Shown here piece after piece: positions 16,219-24,627 of a stretch of DNA of 36,193 nt. The stretch lies in assembly GCA_900769975.1 (NCBI GenBank), contig CAAGIR010000094.1, positions 1 to 36,193 of the forward strand. The letters are read 5' to 3'. The notes under the pieces are model-generated. The model was not told where the DNA came from. It saw only the letters and a list, made by a program, of their open reading frames with translations, and searched no databases. Both the position numbers and the translations under genes were made by a program. How positions within the stretch are numbered: the first letter of the stretch is position 1; every line of letters begins with the position of its first letter. This DNA comes from Spirochaetia bacterium. GTDB lineage: Bacteria; Spirochaetota; Spirochaetia; Treponematales; Treponemataceae.

Positions 16219-18707
16219 TATAAACCAGCCTCCTTCATAAGAGCATCTAAATCATCTAAACTAGACATATCAAAACCTTCTGGAAGTCCAAAATCATCCT
16301 GTTTTGTTTCTTCTTCTGGAGCTTTATCTTTTGCACTTACAGAATTTTTAGGATAATCTGCAGGATTAAATTCCGGCTCTCCTTCCGACACAGCCTGCAT
16401 TTGAGAATCTACACTTTCGCTTTCAGTTTCTGTTTCAGTTTCAGTTTCAGTTTGATTTCCATTATCGCTTTCAGTATTTTCCGCTTCTGGTTTTTCATTA
16501 ATACTTTCAGACTCATCAGTTTTTGGCAAATCTTCTTCTGGTAATCCTTCATATTTTAATACAAGGATAGAAACATCATCTTCCATTTCCTTTGACATAA
16601 ACTTTAAAAGACCGTCAAAAGTAAACTGAGCCATTCGCTGTGCAGGATATGTTGAATTGTCCAAAAGTGCCTGCTGTACACGTTCCTTTCCAAACTGTTC
16701 ACCACGCAAAGAATGTGACTGAACAAGACCGTCTGTACAGGCTAGAATAATATCACCATGGCTTAATTTTGTTGTTTTAACAGAAATATAAGGCGAAACA
16801 TCTTTCACAAATCCAAGTATATGACCAGAACCTTGAATTTCAATTACATTATTATAAACCTGAGTATAAAGCATCAAAGCAGGAATACCGCAGTTAATGT
16901 AATACATTGTATCATTTTCAAAGTCTACCAGTGCAAAAAGCCCCGCAAAAATTGTGCCTTTTGGTAAAGAATCTCGAATAAACACATTAATTTTTACAAC
17001 AAGATCCTTAAAATCGTGAACTTCGGCCAAATAAGAACGTATAATGGACTTTAAGATGACCATGTTCATGGAAGCGGCAATTCCCTTTCCAGAAAGGTCA
17101 CCAACTACAAACAAATGCCTTGTCGCAGTAAGCCTGATCATATCAATAAATTCACCACCAATACTATGCGCAGGAACCATCAAATATCCAATATCAATTT
17201 TCGGATTTTTTACACGGTCAATATTTTCCTGAATGGAAGTAATAATCTGCGATGCCATTTTAATTTCGCGGTTTACTACACCAATTACATCTTTATTTGA
17301 AATATTACGCATGTAATATCCGAATACAAAGAAATATGAATAAAGTTTTACAAACACGTTATAATCATATTCCTTATATTCATCACCAGAAGTTTTTTTG
17401 CCCAAAGTAATCAAACCGAAAATATTATGACCTTCATTTAATATAAACAAAGCATCAGATTTAGTTTTTTTATAAAAATCCTGGAGTTCATCATGGACAG
17501 GCGATAAATCATGTTCTTTTTCTATCTGACTTTGCACAACTACGCTACGGTTTATATTAAGCAGATGATCAAACATTTGATTGTTTATCGAAATTTTATT
17601 TGACATATTGTTTGATGAATATGCAACTTCCAGTTCATTTTTTCCCGTCAAAATGTAAACGTTCATAGAAGATGCTTCAATATTCTTTTTGATAATTTCA
17701 AACATTCTGGCCGTAACCTGATCCATTTCCTCATTTTTATATTCTATACTTGCCAGATCTTTTTCCAGAGATGCTTCATAATCAGCAGTATAAAATTTTG
17801 ACGAAGAATTCATGAGCATATTAATCCAGAACGAAAATAAAATTGCCGCAATTGCAACCAGAATATACACAATCTTAAATAAAAGAGAAGAATTTGAACC
17901 GACAGGCTGGATTGTCATACACAAAAAAGCAAGAGCCGCCGCAGGAACAACATAAGAAACAATAGTTTTCAATATTGAAATAAAAACTGCTTTACCAGAC
18001 GGAACACTTGTCTTTTTTATTGCAATATAAATTACAACATACAGGAACAAATATCCAAAGAAAAATAACAGTGAAAAAGACGGCATTGACGTTCCAACAT
18101 ATTTAATAACCATGTTGATAAGCCACATTAAAACAAATCCTTCACCAATCTGTACAATCTGATATTTTTCCAGCTGAGTTCCGTCATCTTCTTTTAGTAC
18201 AATAAGAAAAATAAAACATAAAATAGGAAGGATGTATCTATAAAGTGCCGTAAAAACTGTCATCCAAGTCCATGGGAAAAAAGTTCTTGCAGGTCCGTCA
18301 AAAAGATATTCAGAAGCAATAATTACACCGTTTTCCAGAGAAATATCTATCGAATTAAATTTAAAATATACTATATAAATACCAAAAACATAAAACGCAA
18401 ACTTAATAATTTTAAATAAAGTATTTTTGATATTGCGAACAAGGCTGATTAATCCAAAACTCAACATCGTAAAAAATAATGCGTCAAGTGAGAATACAAT
18501 TTTTAATAATTGCAGGGACAAAGCATCGAACCAAACCTTGTGCATTATTATTGTGAATGAAAAAGCAATGCTTTCTATTGATGTGAGCAATAAAGCAATT
18601 GAAAAATCTGATATTCCCAAACTAGATTCTTTTATTGTTTTATCCATTATATTTGTAAATACAAGAAAAAAAACAGAAAGCAGACAATTCAAAACTAAAT
18701 AAATCAT
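16218..18707 (-). CDS. Multi-membrane-span GAF-SpoIIE phosphatase with acidic C-terminal tail
   Basis: 829 residues. The N-terminal 300 residues hold about nine or ten membrane spans, then a GAF-like region (about 325-470), a SpoIIE/RsbU PP2C domain (about 500-720) and an acidic low-complexity tail (about 721-829). PP2C motifs seen are GGEFID (517-522), VVGDLSGKG (Asp537), LACTDGL (Asp659) and the closing MEDDVSILVLKY. The first motif is normally GGDFYD; here Glu replaces the first metal-binding Asp. The tail contains a run of Thr-Glu and ends MSSLDDLDALMKEAGL. Its likely substrate is the co-encoded STAS protein. The start lies one base after the stop of the preceding phosphatase gene. Confidence 0.88.
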   Translation of the reverse strand: MIYLVLNCLLSVFFLVFTNIMDKTIKESSLGISDFSIALLLTSIESIAFSFTIIMHKVWFDALSLQLLKIVFSLDALFFTMLSFGLISLVRNIKNTLFKIIKFAFYVFGIYIVYFKFNSIDISLENGVIIASEYLFDGPARTFFPWTWMTVFTALYRYILPILCFIFLIVLKEDDGTQLEKYQIVQIGEGFVLMWLINMVIKYVGTSMPSFSLLFFFGYLFLYVVIYIAIKKTSVPSGKAVFISILKTIVSYVVPAAALAFLCMTIQPVGSNSSLLFKIVYILVAIAAILFSFWINMLMNSSSKFYTADYEASLEKDLASIEYKNEEMDQVTARMFEIIKKNIEASSMNVYILTGKNELEVAYSSNNMSNKISINNQMFDHLLNINRSVVVQSQIEKEHDLSPVHDELQDFYKKTKSDALFILNEGHNIFGLITLGKKTSGDEYKEYDYNVFVKLYSYFFVFGYYMRNISNKDVIGVVNREIKMASQIITSIQENIDRVKNPKIDIGYLMVPAHSIGGEFIDMIRLTATRHLFVVGDLSGKGIAASMNMVILKSIIRSYLAEVHDFKDLVVKINVFIRDSLPKGTIFAGLFALVDFENDTMYYINCGIPALMLYTQVYNNVIEIQGSGHILGFVKDVSPYISVKTTKLSHGDIILACTDGLVQSHSLRGEQFGKERVQQALLDNSTYPAQRMAQFTFDGLLKFMSKEMEDDVSILVLKYEGLPEEDLPKTDESESINEKPEAENTESDNGNQTETETETETESESVDSQMQAVSEGEPEFNPADYPKNSVSAKDKAPEEETKQDDFGLPEGFDMSSLDDLDALMKEAGL
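16421..16450 (-). repeat. In-frame hexanucleotide repeat in the phosphatase tail
   Basis: Five TTTCAG-type hexamers in tandem (one variant TTTCTG) encode a Thr-Glu run near residues 753-763. Slippage by one unit would change the tail by two residues without shifting the frame. Confidence 0.8.
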
Positions 18708-18708
18708 A

Positions 18709-20103
18709 TTAGTAACCTACCTTGGCAATCATCATTGTAACGTCATCATGAAGCTTTTTATCACCGTTGTATTTCATTATTAAATCAACTATATCATTAA
18801 CCATTTCTTGAGGAGATTTTGCTGCACCCGCAATTAATGTTTTGTGATAAATATCTGTATCTCCCAATTCAACACCATCATCATCCATAACTTCCGAAAC
18901 ACCGTCAGTTGCCATAAGGATTGTATCACCTCGGAAAAGACGCTTTTCTGCAACTGTAATTTCACCCAAATCAAGAATTCCTATAAGCGATGCATTTGAT
19001 GACAAAGGTTTAATTCTATATCCATTTGGCGAAGGAGACAAAATAATCGGGTCAGACATGGAAGCATTTATATATCTGATTTTCATTTTTTCAGTATCAA
19101 CAATACCCAAAAAGAGTACCGTATATTTATCCTGAAGGTGCATTCCCTTAATTGCCTTATCAATTGCATGAATTACCCCAACTAAATCTTCTTTATTTTC
19201 AATAATTTTTACAGTATTCATTACCAAACCCATGATAAGGGCAGCAGGCAAACCTTTACCAGAAACGTCACCCAACATCAACAAAGTTTTTGATGAATCA
19301 ATAGGAAGAATAGAAAAATAGTCACCCGATACGTTTACAAGAGGTCGGAAATATGTTGCAATTTTTAATTTCGGGATATTCGGAATTTTTTGAGGCAAGA
19401 ACGATTGCTGAGTAACTGCCAGCTGTTCCCACTCTTTTGTTGTTGCAGAAATTTCAGACAAAGTTGCAATGGTTCTTGTACGCGAAATAAATCTTTTATA
19501 TTCTTCAAACAGACGTGAATATACAGCAAGATCAAACAATCTAGTATATCTACAGAAAACATAAAAATGAACTTTATCGTAACATAAAAAGAATCCGCGT
19601 GCTTTTTTATAATTTGTTGTAACACCTATGTGACGGTCAAAAAAGAAATTTCCGTCATTCCAGCTTTCTGTAAAATTCCGATCCAGTTTTGCACGAATAG
19701 ACTCTGAAGTAGAAATTCTATTAGGACTGTTATAAAGCGTATAGTTTTTTACTCTATCAATAAACAGGACAGAACAGTCCCCCTGCTTTTCCAAAACATC
19801 GCTTATCGCAAGGTAAAAATCATCAACAGAGTAGCAGAAACGAAGTTTATCAATAAAATTATTTATGATTACTGTTTCTCCAGATTCAAGCGTATCTTTT
19901 CTTACTCGTGTAAGTAATACATTACGGACTCTGTTACTCCAGAATATTATTGTTGCAAATACAAGCATTACCACAACACCTGTAACGACCGGCATTTCTA
20001 TTGAATTACGCACAGGTAAAAGTGAAAGACTCATTAATAAAAAACAAATAATTGAAACTACAGTAACCGAAATCAATACAACGTTTTTCCGCGTTTTATA
20101 CAT
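18709..20103 (-). CDS. Membrane-bound SpoIIE/RsbU-type PP2C phosphatase
   Basis: 464 residues with two membrane helices (about 9-28 and 37-57), a GAF-like sensory region (about 85-205) and a C-terminal SpoIIE-type PP2C domain (about 228-463). Motifs: VSGDYFSI (Asp261), MLGDVSGKGLPAALI (Asp279), LMATDGVSEV and LHDDVTMMIAKV. The SGDxxS form of the first motif is like SpoIIE itself, so the metal site looks intact. It should dephosphorylate a Ser/Thr-phosphorylated STAS antagonist, presumably the product two genes downstream. GAGG precedes the ATG and a promoter-like pair lies about 66 bp upstream. It leads the three-gene operon. Confidence 0.9.
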   Translation of the reverse strand: MYKTRKNVVLISVTVVSIICFLLMSLSLLPVRNSIEMPVVTGVVVMLVFATIIFWSNRVRNVLLTRVRKDTLESGETVIINNFIDKLRFCYSVDDFYLAISDVLEKQGDCSVLFIDRVKNYTLYNSPNRISTSESIRAKLDRNFTESWNDGNFFFDRHIGVTTNYKKARGFFLCYDKVHFYVFCRYTRLFDLAVYSRLFEEYKRFISRTRTIATLSEISATTKEWEQLAVTQQSFLPQKIPNIPKLKIATYFRPLVNVSGDYFSILPIDSSKTLLMLGDVSGKGLPAALIMGLVMNTVKIIENKEDLVGVIHAIDKAIKGMHLQDKYTVLFLGIVDTEKMKIRYINASMSDPIILSPSPNGYRIKPLSSNASLIGILDLGEITVAEKRLFRGDTILMATDGVSEVMDDDGVELGDTDIYHKTLIAGAAKSPQEMVNDIVDLIMKYNGDKKLHDDVTMMIAKVGY

Positions 20104-20168
20104 GCTAACCTCTATTTTAATCTGTTTATCTATGCAAAATAGATTTTAAACAAATTTATCCTTTATCT

Positions 20169-20198
20169 ATTCTAACATATAATCGGCAAAATTGTAAA
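20169..20198 (-). promoter_or_regulatory. Candidate promoter of the phosphatase-STAS operon
   Basis: On the minus strand TTTACA (20198-20193) and TAGAAT (20174-20169) are separated by 18 bp and end 65 bp before the phosphatase ATG. It sits just beyond the T-run of the dnaJ terminator. Confidence 0.45.
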
Positions 20199-20263
20199 AA
20201 AAAATTACTTCAGGAACATTAAAATTAACATAAAAATGAAATTAATGTCCTAAAGTAATTTTT
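20196..20263 (-). terminator. Terminator downstream of dnaJ
   Basis: Arms 20199-20220 and 20244-20263 are near-perfect complements over about 20 bp, with one mismatch and one bulge. On the minus strand the second arm runs into nine T residues (A run 20196-20204 on the plus strand). Confidence 0.8.
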
Positions 20264-20284
20264 ATAATGAAAGAATTATTTTTT

Positions 20285-21415
20285 TTAGCGGTTAATATTT
20301 ACCATTTTTGGCTCTTTTGACGGTTTTTCCAGTTCCATAAACTGAGCGAGTAATTCTTTTTGTTTAGAAGAAAGCCTTGCTGGTGTCTGAACATCAAGTT
20401 TAATAAGCAAATCACCTTTTCTTGAAGTTCCATTAGGCACACCTTCACCTTTTACTCTAATTATTTTACCGTTTTCAGAACCTTCAGGAACTTTCAGCGT
20501 AATTTTCTTGCCGTCAAGCGTTGTGATTGTAATGTCACTGCCCAAAGCAGCCTGTGAAAAACTGATTGGAATTTCACACCACAAATCATTTCCGTTTCTT
20601 CCAAAGTATGGATGTGGTTCAACGTGCAGAACAACAAGTAAATCTCCAGCTGGTCCACCATTTTCGCCTGCATCACCCATTCCATGAATAATCATACGCT
20701 TTCCGTCATCAGAACCAGGCTGAATTGTGATTGACATTGTTTTTGTTTTTTCCTGAATTCCGCGTCCTTTACAAGATGGACAAGGTTTTTCTATAACAGT
20801 TCCACGTCCACTGCATTTTGGACAAGTCTGTTGAATTGTGAAAAAACCATTTCCCTGACGGATTTGTCCCATTCCATTACATGTCGGACAAGTTTTCTTA
20901 GAAGAACCTGCTGCAGAACCAGAACCTTTACAGTCACTGCATGTTTCATCATGTTTAAAACGGAATTCTGCTTTTGTACCATAAACAGCATCTTTAAACT
21001 GAATATGTAAATCATAACGAAGACTTTGACCTTGAGTTGCTCCGCCTCGTGAACGGGAAGAACCGCCTCCAAATCCTCCGCCAAAAATGCTGTCAAAAAT
21101 ATCAGAGAAGCCGCCACCAGCTCCACCAAATAAATCGCTAAAGTCATGGAAAGCATGTGAATATCCGCTAGAACCACTCTGCCCCATACCGTCAAGACCG
21201 GCAAAACCATACTGATCATAAATAGGACGTTTTTGTTCATCAGAAAGAACTTCGTAAGCTTCTGTTGCTTCCCTGAACTTTGCTTCTGCTTCTTTATCTC
21301 CAGGATTTCTATCTGGATGATATTTTACTGCTAATTTTCTGTAAGCTTTTTTTATCGCATCCTGATCCGAAGATTTGTCTATACCTAATACTTCATAATA
21401 ATCACGTTTTGCCAT
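20285..21415 (-). CDS. dnaJ: Chaperone DnaJ (Hsp40)
   Basis: 376 residues with all DnaJ regions: J domain with HPD (33-35), a Gly/Phe-rich stretch (about 77-125), a zinc domain with four CxxCxGxG repeats (CSDCKGSG, CPTCNGMG, CPKCSGRG, CPSCKGRG) and the C-terminal client-binding domain. It stimulates DnaK ATPase and delivers clients. It follows dnaK on the same strand but a strong terminator lies between them, so it may have its own promoter. The site before the ATG (GGTTGGTAAT) is weak. Confidence 0.98.
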   Translation of the reverse strand: MAKRDYYEVLGIDKSSDQDAIKKAYRKLAVKYHPDRNPGDKEAEAKFREATEAYEVLSDEQKRPIYDQYGFAGLDGMGQSGSSGYSHAFHDFSDLFGGAGGGFSDIFDSIFGGGFGGGSSRSRGGATQGQSLRYDLHIQFKDAVYGTKAEFRFKHDETCSDCKGSGSAAGSSKKTCPTCNGMGQIRQGNGFFTIQQTCPKCSGRGTVIEKPCPSCKGRGIQEKTKTMSITIQPGSDDGKRMIIHGMGDAGENGGPAGDLLVVLHVEPHPYFGRNGNDLWCEIPISFSQAALGSDITITTLDGKKITLKVPEGSENGKIIRVKGEGVPNGTSRKGDLLIKLDVQTPARLSSKQKELLAQFMELEKPSKEPKMVNINR

Positions 21416-21517
21416 ATTACCAACCCGAATAATCTGCCATTCTTCTGACAGTTTATAATTTCAAAAAATAATCACAAAATGAAAACTATTAAAGTTTTGC
21501 ACTTTCTGATAATGGCT

Positions 21518-21547
21518 ATTATACCAAAAAAAGACCCCGCCTTACAA
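21518..21547 (-). promoter_or_regulatory. Candidate dnaJ promoter overlapping the dnaK terminator
   Basis: On the minus strand TTGTAA (21547-21542) lies in the loop of the dnaK terminator hairpin, and TATAAT (21523-21518) follows after 18 bp. The -10 box is perfect and the -35 box matches four of six. It would give dnaJ a 5' leader of about 95 nt. Confidence 0.4.
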
Positions 21548-21560
21548 TAAGACAGGGTCT
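21526..21560 (-). terminator. Terminator downstream of dnaK
   Basis: AGACCC..GCCTTA (21532-21544) pairs with TAAG.C.GGGTCT (21548-21560), loop CAA, with one or two mismatches. On the minus strand it ends in seven T residues (21532-21526). Confidence 0.85.
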
Positions 21561-21693
21561 ATCGAGTGAACAAATTGCTCTGGATAATAATTCAAAGCTG
21601 TTCTACGATAAACCAAAAGACACCCGTCAATCTCCTAAATTATATAGAAGAAAACATTTCGGCCAGCATCTTTACAGATTACCGTTTTACAAT

Positions 21694-23652
21694 TTATTTG
21701 TCATCGTGAACTTCATATTCTACATCTTCTGCAGAACCTTTATCAAATCCTGCTGAAGAATCTGAATTATTGTCAGCACCTGCATCACCCTGAGCGTCTG
21801 CTGTTCCAGCACCACCTGCTGCACCGCCCTGAGCTGCCTGCTGTTTGTACAATTCTTCTGCAATTTTATATGAAGCGTTTTTCAGTTCTTCTGTTTTAGC
21901 TTTTATTTCTTCAACATTATCCCCTTGAAGCGCCTGTTTCAAAGAAGCAATTGCATCTTCAATCTTCTGTTTTTCTGCAGCATCTACTTTGTCGCCAAGT
22001 TCTTTCAAAGATTTTTCTGTTGCGTAAATCATAGAATCAGCTTCATTATGAGCATCTACACTTTCACGTTTTGCTTTATCTGCTGCGGCATTTGCTTCTG
22101 CATCTTTTACCATTTTTTCAATTTCAGCATCACTTAATCCACTTGAAGAAGTAATCTGAATGTGCTGTTCTTTTCCAGTTCCCAAATCTTTTGCAGATAC
22201 ATGAACGATACCGTTTGCATCAATATCAAAAGTTACTTCAATCTGTGGAACTCCACGAGGTGCAGCAGGAATACCTACTAAATCAAAACGACCAAGAGTA
22301 CGGTTCTGATCTGCCATTTCACGTTCACCCTGAAGAACATGAATAGAAACTGCTGTCTGTCCATCTGCTGCAGTAGAGAAAATCTGGCTCTTCTTTGTAG
22401 GAATTGTAGTATTTCTAGCAATAAGTTTTGTCATAACGCCACCCATTGTTTCAATACCAAGTGAAAGTGGAGTTACATCCAAAAGAAGGATATCCTGTTT
22501 AACATCTTTATTTAAGATACCACCCTGGATTGCGGCACCAATTGCAACTGCTTCATCTGGGTTTACAGAACGGCTTCCTTCTTTTCCGAAAATTGCTTTT
22601 ACAACTTCCTGAACTTTTGGCATTCTTGAAGAACCACCAACAAGAATTACTTCATCTATCTGATCTGTACTGAGTTTTGCATCAGCAAGTGCTTTTTTAC
22701 AAGGTTCTTTTGTTCTTTCAAACAAAGTATCTGTCATCTGTTCAAACTGTGCACGACTCAAAGTTTTCTGCAAATGTTTTGGACCGGTTGCATCTGCAGT
22801 AATGAAAGGCAGATTAATATCTGTTGTAGTCTGGTTAGACAGGCTGATTTTTGCATTTTCTGCTGCTTCACGAAGCCTCTGCATAGCCATTGGATCTTTT
22901 GATAAATCAATACCAGTATCTTTTTTGAATTCATCAATAAGCCAGTTAGAAATAACACGGTCCCAGTCATCTCCACCAAGATGTGTATCACCATTAGTTG
23001 AAAGAACTTCAAATACACCGTCTGCAAGCTGAAGGATAGAAATATCGAATGTACCACCACCAAGGTCATAAACAGCAACAGTTCTTTCTTTAGACTGATC
23101 TTTATTAAATCCAAAAGCAAGTGCAGCCGCAGTAGGTTCATTGATAATTCGTTTTACGTCAAGACCTGCAATTTTACCTGCATCTTTTGTTGCCTGACGC
23201 TGTGAATCGTTAAAGTATGCTGGAACTGTAATAACAGCTTCTGTAACTTCCTGACCAAGATAATCTTCTGCAGTTTTCTTCATTTTCTGTAAAATGAAAG
23301 CAGAAATTTCCTGTGGAGAATACTGTTTTTTTGCACCATTTTCATCTACTTCAACACGGCAGTCAGCACCGTTATCAATTACTGTATATGGAAGTTTTGT
23401 AGCTTCGCCTTTTAATTCACTAAATCTGTGACCGATAAGACGCTTAACTGAATACACTGTGTTCTTTGGATTTGTTACCATCTGGTTTTTTGCAGGAGCA
23501 CCAACAATACGTTCTCCTTTTGAAGTAAAACCAACAATAGAAGGAGTTGTTCTTCCACCTTCTGAATTCTGGATTACAACTGGTTCACCGTTTTCCATTA
23601 CAGCAACACAAGAGTTTGTTGTTCCCAAATCAATACCAATAATCTTTCCCAT
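21694..23652 (-). CDS. dnaK: Chaperone DnaK (Hsp70)
   Basis: 652 residues from ATG 23652. The nucleotide-binding domain has IGIDLGTTNSCV, VPAYFNDSQRQATKDAG, YDLGGGTFDISIL and LVGGSSRMP; the substrate-binding domain has LLDVTPLSLGIETMGGVMT. The C-terminus is Gly/Ala-rich and ends EDVEYEVHDDK. An upstream TTG at 23673 would extend the frame, but the GGAGG at 23660-23664 lies inside that extension and serves the ATG, and homologues start MGKIIGIDLG. It is 101 bp downstream of grpE. No CIRCE operator is visible upstream. Confidence 0.98.
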   Translation of the reverse strand: MGKIIGIDLGTTNSCVAVMENGEPVVIQNSEGGRTTPSIVGFTSKGERIVGAPAKNQMVTNPKNTVYSVKRLIGHRFSELKGEATKLPYTVIDNGADCRVEVDENGAKKQYSPQEISAFILQKMKKTAEDYLGQEVTEAVITVPAYFNDSQRQATKDAGKIAGLDVKRIINEPTAAALAFGFNKDQSKERTVAVYDLGGGTFDISILQLADGVFEVLSTNGDTHLGGDDWDRVISNWLIDEFKKDTGIDLSKDPMAMQRLREAAENAKISLSNQTTTDINLPFITADATGPKHLQKTLSRAQFEQMTDTLFERTKEPCKKALADAKLSTDQIDEVILVGGSSRMPKVQEVVKAIFGKEGSRSVNPDEAVAIGAAIQGGILNKDVKQDILLLDVTPLSLGIETMGGVMTKLIARNTTIPTKKSQIFSTAADGQTAVSIHVLQGEREMADQNRTLGRFDLVGIPAAPRGVPQIEVTFDIDANGIVHVSAKDLGTGKEQHIQITSSSGLSDAEIEKMVKDAEANAAADKAKRESVDAHNEADSMIYATEKSLKELGDKVDAAEKQKIEDAIASLKQALQGDNVEEIKAKTEELKNASYKIAEELYKQQAAQGGAAGGAGTADAQGDAGADNNSDSSAGFDKGSAEDVEYEVHDDK

Positions 23653-23753
23653 TTTAAGTTCCTCCGGAATCAAATTGTCGTTACAACAAAATGATTTTAT
23701 ATTATCGTTATTATATAAAAATTAATAAATGATAAATGCATTTTACCGTCAGT

Positions 23754-24389
23754 TTAAGCTTTTGGCACTTTTACCATAACTTTTGCATGGCGGATTACTT
23801 TATCCTTTAATTTATAGCCTTTTAAATAAACCTGAGCTAAAGTTTCTTTTTTTGCTTTTTCATCTTCAACACGACCGATTGCTTCATGTTCATCAGGATT
23901 AAATTCATCATCCTCTTTTCCATAACCAACAAGACCGTATTTATCTTCAAGCATTTTTACAAGATTGTTGTTTATCATTTTGATTCCATCAACAATTGAT
24001 TTTACATCTTTTGCATCTTTTGCAGCATCAACTGTGCGATCAAAATTATCCAAACTGTCAAGCAAATCACCCAACAAAGCAGCATTTGCATAATCATAAG
24101 TATCCTGTTTTTCCTTTATCATTCGCTTACGATAATTGTCAAAATCAGCAGCCCTGCGAAGCAATTGGTCTTTCAATTCTGCATTTTCTTTTTCCAAAGC
24201 AGCGATTTTGTCTTCTGGAGTTTCTTCTTTTTCAGAATTTTCTACAGTTTCGTCTGCCTGATTTTCTGAATACTGTTCACCTTCTGACTGTCCTGCCTCT
24301 TTTTCACCATTAGCAGAAATTTCATCCTGATTTTTTTCATTTTTAATTTCAGTCTGATTTTCTGCTTCCATTTTTTCTGTTTCAGCCAT
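23754..24389 (-). CDS. grpE: Nucleotide exchange factor GrpE
   Basis: 211 residues. An acidic low-complexity N-terminus (1-60) precedes the long dimerising helix (about 63-150, KIAALEKENAELKDQLLRRA then DNYRKRM) and the C-terminal beta domain ending YKLKDKVIRHAKVMVKVPK, the GrpE signature. GrpE releases ADP from DnaK. AAAGGA lies 9 nt before the ATG. It leads the grpE-dnaK pair. An hrcA gene, often found upstream, is not here; a divergent glycosidase gene is. Confidence 0.96.
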   Translation of the reverse strand: MAETEKMEAENQTEIKNEKNQDEISANGEKEAGQSEGEQYSENQADETVENSEKEETPEDKIAALEKENAELKDQLLRRAADFDNYRKRMIKEKQDTYDYANAALLGDLLDSLDNFDRTVDAAKDAKDVKSIVDGIKMINNNLVKMLEDKYGLVGYGKEDDEFNPDEHEAIGRVEDEKAKKETLAQVYLKGYKLKDKVIRHAKVMVKVPKA

Positions 24390-24627
24390 CTATATGTCCT
24401 TTATTTTCTATATTATAATCTTTTTTATCGTTATATTAAAAGTAATAATTTTATCTTGTAAACGTCAACTTTTTTTTAATTTTTTTTACATTTTTTTTAA
24501 AAATATGCTATATAATATATATTAAAAACAAGGATTTTTCAATTGGCAGAAACATACAAGTCTAGAAGTTGCATTAAAATTTTAGTGGATTTATGTGCGG
24601 CAAACTTGCTTATTGAGGAGGATTTTT

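Noticed and set aside
23652..23673. Longer dnaK start at TTG 23673
   Set aside because: The added codons consist of the ribosome binding site that serves the ATG at 23652.
24390..24627. CIRCE operator (TTAGCACTC-N9-GAGTGCTAA) before grpE or dnaK
   Set aside because: Neither this gap nor 23653-23753 contains anything close to the repeat.
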